From: Theodoxus fluviatilis
Taxonomy: Eukaryota; Mollusca; Gastropoda; Cycloneritida; Neritidae
NCBI GenBank assembly: GCA_034096865.1
Contig: JAWQFJ010001201.1
Location: 152,501-170,000 of the forward strand
Direction: 5' to 3'
DNA length: 17,500 nucleotides
Part shown: positions 1 through 8,237 of the stretch, piece by piece
Position numbering within the stretch: the stretch's first letter is position 1
Layout of the letters: the number at the start of each line of letters is the position of its first letter
Position numbers and translations under genes: made by a program
Notes under the pieces: model-generated
What the model was told of the DNA's origin: nothing
The model's input: the letters and a program-made list of their open reading frames with translations, nothing else
The model's database searches: none

Positions 1-614
1 ATGCGGAGGAATCTGTACCTCCCTAAAGGGGTGCTGAAGGTTGTGCGCAGTGAGGACTGTTCATCCAACTTGATCTGCCAAAATCCCGCCTTGGCATCTA
101 AGGTAGAGAAGATTTTGGCGTTTCCCAGGCGTGACGCTACATCTTCTGCTGTGCACATGGGGTCATGTGGCCTTTTCAAAGCCTTGTTGAGGTCCCTAGG
201 ATCCAGACATATCCTGACATCGCCGTTCTTCTTTCTGGTAGCGACCATCTGTGAGACCCACTCTGTTGGCTCCGTTTCACGCTTGATGACGCCTTTCTGG
301 ACCATGCTTTCTAACTCCTCCTTCACCTTCCCCTCCATGGATTGGGGAATTTTCCTTGCTGGTTTTACAACAAGAGGCACTGTCGGGTCAACTCTCATCG
401 TTTATGTGGATTGCAGAGTGTCCAGCTTGTCATCAAAGAGATTACCGTACTCGCTGAGGACTTTCTCAGAGAGCTCATTGCTTTCAGTAACTTCATATAC
501 TGTCTTGTCCAGTTTGATCAGCCTCAATCTCAATGCGTCGTTCTGGCCTAACAGGGGAGTTGCCTGTCTGTTGATGATTTGGAATGTGTAGAGTTGTGAG
601 TAGAGAATGTGCAC
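1..614 (-). pseudogene. pol: Gypsy reverse transcriptase, N-terminal part, partial
   Basis: In one minus-strand frame, 614-405 encodes the linker between protease and RT (contains RQATPLLGQNDALRL). A TAA at 402-404 interrupts it, and the same frame then continues to base 1. Ty3/Gypsy RT hallmarks follow in order: VKPARKIP, LESMVQKGVIKRETEPTEWV, VRICLDPRDLNKALKRPH, and TLDAKAGFWQIKLDE, whose first Asp is the first RT catalytic aspartate. The sequence runs off the window at RYRFLRM, before the YxDD box. The enzyme copies the element RNA into DNA inside the Gag particle. The in-frame stop and the frame change from the protease mean this copy is not functional. Confidence 0.92.
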
Positions 615-1168
615 TGTGTAGAGTTCCCTATCTTGCAGCGCAGATCAACAGTACCCAGAGTCGAAAATCTCTCGCCGCCATAAGCAACCAAGTTCACAGC
701 ACGTGCTTTGTTGATAGTCTCTTTCTTTTTCACTCGCTTGAACTGCTCAAGGGGAAGCACGTTGCATTTTGCACCATTGTCAAACTTCAGCTTTAAGTTC
801 TGTGTATTAATGGACGCTGTGCAGGGAATTTCATTGCGGCACTGTGTTGATGCGATGGTGTGAATATCGTGAGCTTCGACATCACTTTGTTCATCGTCGA
901 TGGTGTTGACGTTGTTTGTGCCGTTGGCGTTCTTACGTGTTAATTTGCAGACTCGGGCAAAATGATTCGCTTTGTGACAAGATGCGCATATCTTGCCGAA
1001 AGCAGGGCAGATATCTTTTTTACGCGAATGAGTGCGTCCACAGTAGTTGCATGGCTTGACACCACCTCGAGGACCTTGGGCTTTGATCTTGCTGTCAACT
1101 GCATTCAGCTCTTCTTGTGATGAAACCTGTTTGCTTCTCTTCTCTGATAATTTGTGGATCTGCACCAT
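548..1168 (-). pseudogene. Gypsy nucleocapsid and aspartic protease portion
   Basis: Same frame as the upstream gag, separated from it by a single stop codon. Two zinc knuckles are visible at about residues 40-74: a CX2CX3HX6C followed by a canonical CX2CX4HX4C (CASCHKANHFARVC). These bind the element RNA. A retropepsin-like domain starts near residue 127 with KFDNGAKCNVLPLEQF, where the catalytic triplet is DNG rather than the usual D(T/S)G. The reading frame fails at about 591-640, where an 11-bp motif occurs twice, 30 bp apart (585-595 and 615-625), and the downstream RT sequence continues in another frame. It should be treated as a decayed part of the gag-pol polyprotein. Confidence 0.88.
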
Positions 1169-1690
1169 TTAGATGGCTTTGTGGAGAGTCAGCTCTCTTT
1201 CTTTCAGCAGTTGTTTCCGCAGGGTTTCTGACGTCACTCCACAAACGATTCTGTCTCGGATCAAGGAGTCTTCCAGAGTTCCATATTCACATGTCTCTGC
1301 AAGGATTTTCAATGCCGTGATGAAGTTCAGGACAGGTTCTGTTGCTCCCTGAGCTCTGGTGTTGAATTTGTGTCTTTTAAGGATCACATTTGTCAGGGGA
1401 TTGCAAAGTTCTTGAAATTTCTTCTTCAACACTGCCACACTTTCTCGGTTTTCAGCAGCCTGAATGACAGCACCGGCATCGTTCTTCACTTCAACAACGT
1501 AAGTGAAAGTTTTAGCTTTTTCGATTGCCTCTCTGCCAGCCACATTGAGCAGGATGCACGACTTGGTTTTATCATCCTTGTCGCCATATGCTGCCTCTAT
1601 GAATATGTCGAAGTCAGATTCAAAATGTCGCCAATTTTCAGCCACATTGCCTTCAAAGGACAAAGGTTCTGGTTTGCGCAAACATTCCAT
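1169..1690 (-). pseudogene. gag: Gypsy gag, matrix/capsid portion, ending in a premature stop
   Basis: 173 codons from an ATG at 1690, with no signal peptide or membrane segment. The N-terminus contains PEPLSFEGNVAENWRHF (about residues 7-23), the typical start of Ty3/Gypsy Gag in animals. A helical retrotransposon-gag region follows, around FQELCNPLTNVILKRHKF (residues about 92-109), FNTRAQ (109-114) and CGVTSETLRKQLLKE (about 150-164). Gag forms the cytoplasmic particle that packages the element RNA. The frame stops at a TAA (1169-1171), and the very next codon is an ATG that continues the same frame into the nucleocapsid. The stop therefore looks like a point mutation within a single Gag-Pro polyprotein, though deliberate readthrough cannot be excluded. 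Confidence 0.88.
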
Positions 1691-1961
1691 GATGATCAGG
1701 AGGAATCAGTACCACTGTGCCACATACAGTGCTTTCAGAAAAATCGTAACCACTGTGCCACACCCGGCCTACACAGCTTGCATGTGTCGGAGGACGGAAG
1801 AAATAAAACTGAAAAGAATGCGCTGAGCCTCGGTAATCCTCGCCTACACAGCTTGCATGTGTCGGAGGACGAAAAGATTAAGGTATTCAACGTGCGATGA
1901 CTCAACTTTGAATCAAATCATAAAGTTTATAGTACTTGCTTGAACATGGGCAGGTTTGTGT
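1691..1961 (-). other. Gypsy 5' leader between primer binding site and gag
   Basis: Untranslated leader of about 270 bp. It contains a 28-bp direct repeat (1768-1795 and 1843-1870, offset 75) and a 14-bp direct repeat ACCACTGTGCCACA (1711-1724 and 1749-1762). No coding signal was seen. Confidence 0.6.
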
Positions 1962-1975
1962 CACTTCTGACACCA
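1962..1975 (-). promoter_or_regulatory. Primer binding site complementary to tRNA-Leu
   Basis: On the minus strand this reads TGGTGTCAGAAGTG directly after the LTR end ...TACA. It is the complement of a tRNA-Leu 3' terminus (CACTTCTGACA plus CCA), used to prime minus-strand DNA synthesis. The match covers 14 bases and then breaks down. Confidence 0.85.
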
Positions 1976-2044
1976 TGTAGAAATGTTCACATAGGTGCAG
2001 GCATTCAGGAATAAGACAAACTGCAGGGGCGGATCTGGGGGGGG

Positions 2045-2079
2045 TGCAATGGGTGCAATTGCACCCCCCCCAGCGGGAC

Positions 2080-2110
<31 letters not shown>

Positions 2111-2680
2111 GGAAAAAAAAGGAAAAAAAAAGATATGTTGATAATGTAGTAATGTAAATGTAATTGCACCCCCCCACCCCCCCCCCCAAGCAAAAAGACA
2201 AAAAAATGAGAGAGAGACACAGGGAAAGAGATGTTGATAAATATTGGAATGTAAATATAATTGCACCCCCCCCCCCCTCCTCGGCTTAAAAAAAAAAGAA
2301 GAGAGAAGCTGATAAATATAGTAATGTAAATGTAATTGCACCCCCCCCCCTCCCTCGGCAGAACAAAAAAGAGAAAGAGATACTGATAGATATAGTACGT
2401 GTAATGTGAATGTAATTCCACCCCCAGCCAAAAAACTAACTAAATAAATTAAAGAAATAAAATACATAAACAATGATAATACATAAATAAAAAAATGGAA
2501 AGAGAAATATGTTGATAAATATAGTGATGTAATTGCACCCCCCCCCCCAGCCAAAATAAAAAGGGGTGGGTGGGTGCAGAGAGAGAGATGCTGATAAATA
2601 TAGGAATGCACTAGTAAAATTAAATGTAATTGCACCCCACCCCCCCACCCCCATATAAAGATTATTAAATTCGAGGTATG
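2045..2680. repeat. Internal tandem array, about 7 units of 74-117 bp
   Basis: Each unit holds a core like GATAAATATAGTAATGTAAA, then TAATTGCACCC leading into a poly-C run, then a purine-rich or A-rich stretch. The AATTGCACCC cores start at about 2056, 2161, 2258, 2332, 2412, 2529 and 2627. Spacing varies because the homopolymer runs vary in length. ORFs on the minus strand here are by-products of the repeat. Confidence 0.85.
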
Positions 2681-2917
2681 ATCTTGTTGCAAAGACTTTT
2701 TCCTCATGTTGTTTTTGTGAATTGTGATTCTTTATTATTAACATCGAACTTATTTAGCACTGTACATTTTCGAGCATGTGCTTCCCAAGAGAGAGACAGT
2801 TGGTCCTATCTCCACCCCCCACCACATCAGTGGCAAAATGTATCGCCTGAAAATAGCACTTTACACACTCAGATTGCACCAGATTGCACCATTTTGCTTC
2901 CTTTTTAAAAAAAAATT

Positions 2918-2988
2918 CCGGGGGGGCATGCCCCCGGACCCCCCTAGCATGCTCGGCGCTTCGCGCCGTCGGTTCGGCGCTTCGCGCC
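2918..2988. repeat. GC-rich hairpin block inside the DNA transposon
   Basis: A near-palindrome of G and C runs around GCATGC (2918-2937) is followed by two copies of GGCGCTTCGCGCC (2955-2967 and 2976-2988). Each copy can fold into a 5-bp stem with a TTC loop. It is probably a structural or sub-terminal part of the transposon. Confidence 0.7.
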
Positions 2989-3157
2989 TTCGCTGATAAG
3001 ATACAAAACACAAAAAAAGAACTTTGCACCCCCCCCTTTCAAAACCCAGATCCGCCCCTGAAACTGCTTCAGTTTTCTCAGCGTTCTTTTTACTGGTGAC
3101 GTAACATGGCGGAAGCCCCACAATGCCTTGTTACATGAATAAACATAAACATCTACA

Positions 3158-3158
3158 C

Positions 3159-3223
<65 letters not shown>

Positions 3224-3248
3224 TTCATCATCATCGTCATCGTCATCG

Positions 3249-3344
<96 letters not shown>

Positions 3345-3376
3345 CCATCATCATCATCATAATCATCATCATCATC
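3158..3376. repeat. (ATC)n microsatellite, about 220 bp
   Basis: About 72 nearly perfect ATC/CAT units with a few CGT, CTT and CAC interruptions, starting right at the outer end of the Gypsy LTR. Poly-Ser, poly-Asp and poly-Met reading frames here are artefacts of the repeat. It lies about 60 bp upstream of a FUT8 exon. Confidence 0.97.
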
Positions 3377-3432
3377 GTTTGTTTGTGTATCTGTTTTTAT
3401 ACCTGTGCATTTTATGTGTCTTTCCTCATCAG

Positions 3433-3606
3433 CGTGCACGTACGACGGACGGACAAAGTGATCGAGGCCAAGTTCTACAATCTGTCCGAATACATGTCAC
3501 ATGTCAAGGAGCACTACGATTGGCTGGAATCTGGCGGTCACGTGACAAAACGCCGCGTCTTTTTGGCTACGGATGAGCTGGCAGTCCTGTCGGAAATGAA
3601 CAGCAG
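3433..3606 (+). CDS. FUT8: FUT8-like alpha-1,6-fucosyltransferase, internal exon (GDP-fucose site)
   Basis: The acceptor is a pyrimidine-rich tract ending TTTCCTCATCAG and the donor is CAG|GTGTGT. The exon starts with the last base of a codon and ends with two bases of a serine codon completed by the next exon (phase 2). It encodes VHVRRTDKV, the signature of the GT23 catalytic site; the two arginines match R365/R366 of human FUT8, which are essential for binding GDP-fucose. EYMSHVKEHYDWL and KRRVFLATDELAVL follow as in FUT8. The enzyme adds core fucose to the innermost GlcNAc of N-glycans in the Golgi. Vertebrate FUT8 has LATDD; here the second aspartate is glutamate. One residue is missing after TDKV. 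Earlier exons are not in the window, and the intron upstream holds the Gypsy element. Confidence 0.93.
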
Positions 3607-5316
3607 GTGTGTGTGGTTGGTGTGCTTAGCGATTTTGGCGTGCTTGGTGCGTTTGGTGTGCTTGGTGTGTCTGGTGTGCTTAATGTGTCTGGTGTAATTA
3701 GTGTAATTAGTGTCGTTGGTGTGCTTGGTGCGTTTGGTGTGCTTGGTGCGTTTGGCTTAGTGCGTTTGGTGTGCTTGATGTGCTTGGTGTAATTAGTGTA
3801 ATTAGTGTCGTTGGTGTGCTTGGTGCGTTTGGTGTGCTTGGCGATTTTGGCGTGCTTGGTGCGTTTGGTGTGCTTGGTGTGTCTGGTGTGCTTGATGTGC
3901 TTGGTGTAATTAGTGTAATTAGTGTAGTTGATGTGCTTGGTGTGTGTGGTGTGCTTGGTGTACTTGGTGTAATTACTGTAGTTGGTGTGTTTGGTGTTCT
4001 TGGCGTGCTTGGTGTGCTTGGTGTAATTAGTGTAATTAGTGTAGTTGGTGTGCTTGGTGTAATTCGCGTATTTGGTGTGCTTGGTGTGCTTGGTATGTCT
4101 AGTGGGGTTGGTGTGCTTGGTGTAATTACTGTAGTTGGTGTGCTTGGCGTGCTTGGTGTGCTTGGTGTTGGCGTGCTTGGTGTGCTTGGTATGTCTGGTG
4201 TGGTTGGTGTGCTTGGTATGTCTGGTTGTCTTGGTGTGCTTGGCGTGCTTGGTGTGCTTGGTGTGCTTGGTGTGCTTGGTGTGCTTGGTGTGCTTGGTGT
4301 AATTACTGTAGTTGGTGTGCTTGGCGTGCTTGGTGTGCTTGGTGTGCTTGGCGTGCTTGGCGTGCTTGGTGTGCTTGGTGTGCTTGGTATGTCTGGTGTG
4401 GTTGGTGTGCTTGGTGTAATTACTGTAGTTGGTGTGCTTGGTGTGCTTGGTGTGCTTGGTGTGCTTGGCGTGCTTGGCGTGCTTGGTGTGCTTGGTGTGC
4501 TTGGCGTGCTTGGTGTGCTTGGTATGTCTAGTGTGGTTGGTGTGCTTGGTGTAATTACTGTAGTTGGAGTGCTTGGCGTGCTTGGTGTGCTTGGTGTGTT
4601 TGGTGTGCTTGGTGTGCTTGGTGTGCTTGGCGTGCTTGGTGTGCTTGGTGTGCTTGGTATGTCTAGTGTGGTTGGTGTGCTTGGTGTAATTACTGTAGTT
4701 GGTGTGCTTGGCGTGCTTGGTGTGCTTGGTGTGCTTGGCGTGCTTGGTGTGCTTGGTGTAATTACTGTAGTTGGTGTGCTTGGTGTGCTTGGTATGCTTG
4801 GCGTACTTGGTGTGCTTGGTGTGCTTGGTATGTCTGGTGTGGTTGGTGTGCTTGGTGTAATTACTGTAGTTGGTGTGCTTGGCGTGCTTGGTGTGCTTGG
4901 TGTGCTTGGCGCGCTTGGTGTGCTTGGTATGTCTGGTGTGGTTGGTGTGCTTGGTGTGCTTGGTGTGCTTGGTATGTCTAGTGTGGTTGGTGTGCTTGGT
5001 GTGCTTGGTATGTCTAGTGTGGTTGGTGTGCTTGATGTGCTTGGTGAGCTTGGTTTGCTTGGTGTATTTGTTGTGTTTGGTGTGTTTGCTGTGTTTGCTG
5101 TGTTTGTTGTGCTTGTTGTGCTTGGTGAGCTTGGTGTGTATGGTGTGTTTGTTGTGTTCGTTGTGTTTGGTGTGCTTGATGTGCTAGGTGTGCTTCATGT
5201 GTTTGGTGTGCTTGGTGTAGTTGTTGTGTTTGGTGTGCTTGATGTGCTTGGTGTGCTTGATGTGCTTGGTGTGTTTGGTGTGCTTGGTGTGCTTGGTGTG
5301 CTTGTAGTAGTTGTTG
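3607..5316 (+). repeat. GT-rich 9-bp minisatellite filling the FUT8 intron
   Basis: The basic unit is GGTGTGCTT with variants (GGCGTGCTT, GGTATGTCT, GGTGTAATT, ACTGTAGTT). It starts at the splice donor of exon 3433-3606 and runs 1.7 kb. A higher-order unit marked by TAATTACTGTAGTTGG starts at 3970, 4123, 4300, 4417, 4552, 4687, 4759 and 4858. Most spacings are multiples of 9. An earlier block (from about 3629) recurs about 212 bp on (from about 3841). The + strand has very little A or C. A 526-codon open frame (Val-Leu-Gly repeats, 3771-5351) follows from the period being a multiple of three; I do not regard it as a gene. Confidence 0.95.
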
Positions 5317-5369
5317 AAATAAAACTGACTAATAAATTGCCTTTTAAGTGAGGTCTCTCTCGTATACAG

Positions 5370-5526
5370 CTATCCTGGCTACGAGTTCATCTACGACGCC
5401 AGAATCATAGAAAAGGCTAGCCCTCAAAGCCGTCGAGATGACCCCAAATCTGCGCTGAAAGGCATCGTTGTGGACATCAGTCTTCTCTCTCAGTGTGACT
5501 TCATCGTATGCACCATGTCCTCCAAC
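5370..5526 (+). CDS. FUT8: FUT8-like alpha-1,6-fucosyltransferase, second exon in window
   Basis: The acceptor is CTCTCGTATACAG|C, and its first base completes the serine codon from exon 3433-3606. The donor is TCCAAC|GTGCGT, phase 0. The 52 codons include YPGYEFIYD (human FUT8 YPNYEF), then GIVVDISLLSQCDFIVCTMS, which matches the conserved strand-loop holding the catalytic-domain aspartate (human D453) and the SS pair (human S469). The middle (about residues 10-30) diverges from FUT8. Phase agreement on both sides and correct order strongly support one gene. Upstream lies the 1.76 kb intron filled by the 9-bp minisatellite; downstream is a 2.5 kb intron. Confidence 0.93.
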
Positions 5527-5560
5527 GTGCGTATCACCTTCTCTGCGTCTTGTATCTCTC

Positions 5561-5680
5561 CAGTGATGTCTGTCTTTGTTTTCGGGCAGTTGTCTGTGCA
5601 CCTCGTTATGTGTCTCTAGTGATGTCTGTCTTTGTCTTCGGGCAGTTGTCTGTGCGCTTTGTTATGTGTATCCAGTGATG
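5561..5680. repeat. 56-bp tandem duplication in FUT8 intron
   Basis: A unit beginning (C/T)AGTGATGTCTGTCTTTG and containing TCGGGCAGTTGTCTGTGC occurs at 5561 and 5617, with a third partial start at 5673. It lies just after the splice donor of exon 5370-5526. Confidence 0.85.
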
Positions 5681-5876
5681 TGCAATGATGTAGCAAGCGC
5701 TTCACAGACATCTTCCCTTTACTCGATCGTTTGACTGCTTTTTGTGTTCATAAAACTACTGGTCATATTGTTCTCTTATTCATGCACATACACATACTTT
5801 GTTTTCAGAACAAAAGTTATATATTGTGATACAGTTTCTCACATGCATTACTATTATTTGAATATGGACATTTATG
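5681..5876. other. Unremarkable intron sequence
   Basis: AT-rich intron between the 56-bp duplication and the mariner remnant. I see no gene or repeat in it. Confidence 0.6.
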
Positions 5877-6806
<930 letters not shown>

Positions 6807-6965
6807 CAACTATCCATTAATACGAATGGATGTTTTACAAATCCACACACTTTACTTAAGTTTAGGTCGTCGCCATTTTATAACAATTTTGAGGCCTTAC
6901 TTAACCTAATAAGGCTGGTGGATGAATGATTGACGTTGTGCGGACTGTCAGCATTAGTAGGCTAT

Positions 6966-7091
6966 GCAAGGCCATTGATCCCGAAAAATCATTAGAGTTG
7001 GTTAGATTTGTAGCTAGTCAAGTCAATGTTTTCCTCAGTATTCGCCTCTTACGAAACGTTTAGGGAGGCGTGGTGGGTCCATTCTTACCCA
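6966..7091. repeat. Dispersed repeat copy A with 3' hairpin
   Basis: Similar along most of its length to 10703-10829, with shared blocks AGTCAAGT, ATTCGCC and a G-rich/C-rich hairpin at the 3' end (GTGGGT...ACCCAC here). Identity is roughly two thirds by eye. The family is unknown to me. It sits in the FUT8 intron just before the CATT arrays. Confidence 0.6.
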
Positions 7092-7263
7092 CGACGGGAG
7101 GCTGGTAGGTCCTTTAGACAATACTCATTCATTCTGTCGTTCCTTCATTCATGCATTCATTCATTCATTCTGTCGTTCATTCATACATGCATTCATTCAT
7201 TCATTCACTCATTCATTCTGTTGTTAATTCATTCATGCATTCATTCATGCATTCACTTATTCA

Positions 7264-7321
7264 TTCGCTTCCACCACTTGTGTTGCAGGTGTGCCGACGT
7301 GCCTATGAACTCATGCTTTAG
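7264..7321 (+). pseudogene. Decoy FUT8 exon start, copy 1
   Basis: The acceptor TTGCAG (AG at 7287-7288) is intact. From 7289 the frame reads VCRRAYELML and stops at TAG 7319-7321. It matches 26 of the first 27 bases of the real exon at 8056 (CGA for CGG). If spliced in, it would end FUT8 ten codons into this exon unless a donor follows. Confidence 0.88.
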
Positions 7322-7403
7322 GCCTTTAGAAAATATTCATTCATTCATTCATTCATTCATTCATCTAACCATTCATCCATTCATTCATTCATTCATGCAT
7401 TCA

Positions 7404-7461
7404 TTCGCTTCCATCACGTGTGTTGCAGGTGTGCCGACGTGCCTATGAACTCATGCTTTAG
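7404..7461 (+). pseudogene. Decoy FUT8 exon start, copy 2
   Basis: The acceptor TGTTGCAG (AG at 7427-7428) is intact. The exon-like sequence from 7429 is identical to copy 1 over the coding part and stops at TAG 7459-7461. Confidence 0.88.
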
Positions 7462-7535
7462 GCCTTTAAACAATATTCATTCATTCATTCATCATCCATC
7501 CATCCATTCATCTATTCATCCATTCATTCATGCAT

Positions 7536-7562
7536 TCGCTTCCTCCACGTGTGCTACAGGTG
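7536..7562 (+). repeat. Decoy FUT8 acceptor, copy 3, exon part lost
   Basis: GCTTCCTCCACGTGTGCTACAG|GTG repeats the acceptor region (AG at 7558-7559), but similarity ends three bases into the exon, where CATTCTGTG follows. Confidence 0.75.
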
Positions 7563-7960
7563 CATTCTGTGAACCCGAGTCACGTGACTCTGGCACAGTT
7601 CGCAATGAATGCATAATAACCTTGACCCTTCGCATTATAGCATTGCGCCAAAAATAGTTCGTTCTGATACTATTTTTTTCTCAACTTTTTATAGAAATCA
7701 TTCAGATGTCAAAACTGGTTTCCATTTCAACACAAACCTGTTTTAAATCGAATAAACGTTTGTTTATTGCCTCAACAAGAGTAAGTTAAGAGTTTTGTGC
7801 GAAATAGTCTTAGAACTACTTTAACGGCGTATGTCAGGGTTATCCCACAAGCCTCTCGTGTGACCTCCATTTGCATATATGGGACGCAAAACTTCCATCA
7901 TGTGATGTCAACTGGGCTAGAGACACTTTAGCCGGTATGCAAGTCTCTAGTGAACTAGAG
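7563..7960. other. Unremarkable intron sequence
   Basis: About 400 bp of AT-rich intron between decoy copies 3 and 4. No gene, repeat or RNA was recognised. Confidence 0.55.
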
Positions 7961-8020
7961 TGCTGCAAGTGTGCCGGCGTGCCTATGAACTATATTTGAG
8001 GTCCTTAAGCAATATTTGTT
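7961..8020 (+). pseudogene. Decoy FUT8 exon start, copy 4, acceptor mutated
   Basis: The acceptor AG is changed to AA (7967-7968, GCTGCAA|GTG). The exon-like part from 7969 reads VCRRAYEL and then continues without a stop for 29 codons, in frame with the true exon at 8056. It shares the CGGCGT form of the true exon, so it is closer to it than copies 1 and 2. Confidence 0.85.
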
Positions 8021-8055
8021 CATTCATTCATTCGCTTCTTCCACGTGTGATGCAG

Positions 8056-8237
8056 GTGTGCCGGCGTGCCTATGAACTCATGCAGTCGCTTCACACTGAC
8101 GCCGCTGACCTCTTCCGCTCTGTGGACTCGGACTTTTTTTTCTACTTCGAGCACCGCACGCTCCTTGCCATCGCCAACCACGTCCCACCTCTCAACGACT
8201 CGGGCCGCCATGTTGGGGCAGCGGATGTGACCAATGG
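8056..8237 (+). CDS. FUT8: FUT8-like alpha-1,6-fucosyltransferase, exon for end of catalytic domain
   Basis: The acceptor CACGTGTGATGCAG|GTG is phase 0, matching the previous donor. It encodes VCRRAYELMQSLHTDAADLF, which matches VCRVAYEIMQTLHPDAS in human FUT8, then FFYFEHRTLLAIANHVPP (human YYFGGQNAHNQIAIYAHQP). The 3' limit is uncertain. If unspliced, the frame enters the left inverted repeat of the foldback element at about 8238 and stops at TAA 8269-8271, giving a protein without SH3. The best donor I see is weak: GAT|GTGACC at 8227, in phase 0 with the next coding block. The linker after HVPP is longer than in vertebrate FUT8. Four partial copies of this exon's start lie upstream in the intron. 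Confidence 0.88.

Larger units (their letters stand above)
2024..3060. mobile_element. Non-autonomous DNA transposon inserted in the Gypsy LTR
   Basis: The ends are perfect inverted repeats of 16 bp: CAGGGGCGGATCTGGG at 2024-2039, and its complement ending at 3060. They are flanked directly by AAACTG on both sides (2018-2023 and 3061-3066), a 6-bp target duplication. CAGGGGCGGATC termini occur on many non-autonomous elements of marine invertebrates. I would lean to a hAT-like group from the CAG...CTG ends, but hAT makes 8-bp duplications, so the superfamily stays open. The inside is a poly-C/poly-A tandem array (2045-2680), a non-repetitive stretch (2680-2880) and a GC-rich hairpin block (2918-2988). 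There is no intact transposase. Confidence 0.85.
1..3157 (-). mobile_element. Ty3/Gypsy LTR retrotransposon, 5' part, degenerate, cut by the window edge
   Basis: Read on the minus strand, a short LTR (outer end 3157, inner end 1976) is followed at once by a primer binding site for tRNA-Leu. A leader of about 270 bp, gag, a two-knuckle nucleocapsid, an aspartic protease and the N-terminal part of reverse transcriptase follow. That order (gag-PR-RT) and the RT motifs place it in Ty3/Gypsy. The tRNA-Leu site and short LTR recall the Mag/SURL/Steamer-type branch; this subgrouping is inference. The coding region carries two in-frame stops and a frameshift, and the LTR is split by a DNA transposon, so the copy is dead. 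RNase H, integrase and the second LTR lie beyond base 1. It sits in the FUT8 intron upstream of exon 3433-3606, in the opposite orientation. Confidence 0.93.
1976..3157 (-). repeat. 5' LTR of the Gypsy element, split by a DNA transposon
   Basis: On the + strand the LTR begins TGTAGA at 1976 and ends TCTACA at 3157, a perfect 6-bp inverted terminus with the canonical TG...CA ends. Its inner edge abuts the primer binding site exactly. Removing the insertion and one copy of its AAACTG duplication leaves 48 bp (1976-2023) plus 91 bp (3067-3157), a 139-bp LTR, which is short for the family. The right segment holds a TGACGTAA motif at 3097-3104, which resembles a CREB/ATF site and could have been a promoter element. 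The 5-bp target duplication cannot be checked because the other LTR is outside the window. Confidence 0.85.
7110..7541. repeat. (CATT)n arrays interleaved with duplicated exon starts
   Basis: CATTCATT runs occur at about 7121-7265, 7328-7406 and 7474-7541. Between them lies a conserved block: a pyrimidine-rich lead GCTTCCA(C/T)CAC, then TGTTGCAG, the first 27 bases of FUT8 exon 8056, then CTTTAGGCCTTTA and AATATT. Copies are offset by 140 bp. Confidence 0.92.

Noticed and set aside
1..591. Plus-strand 196-codon ORF at the window start
   Set aside because: Antisense shadow of the minus-strand reverse transcriptase.
1961..2744. Minus-strand ORFs up to 248 codons rich in Gly, Phe and Leu
   Set aside because: They follow the homopolymer tandem array inside the DNA transposon and have no conserved domain.
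3123..3439. Poly-Ser, poly-Asp and poly-Met ORFs on both strands
   Set aside because: Translation of the ATC microsatellite.
3771..5351. 526-codon ORF of Val-Leu-Gly repeats
   Set aside because: A 9-bp repeat without stops in one frame gives a long ORF automatically; it lies wholly in a FUT8 intron whose flanking exons match in phase.
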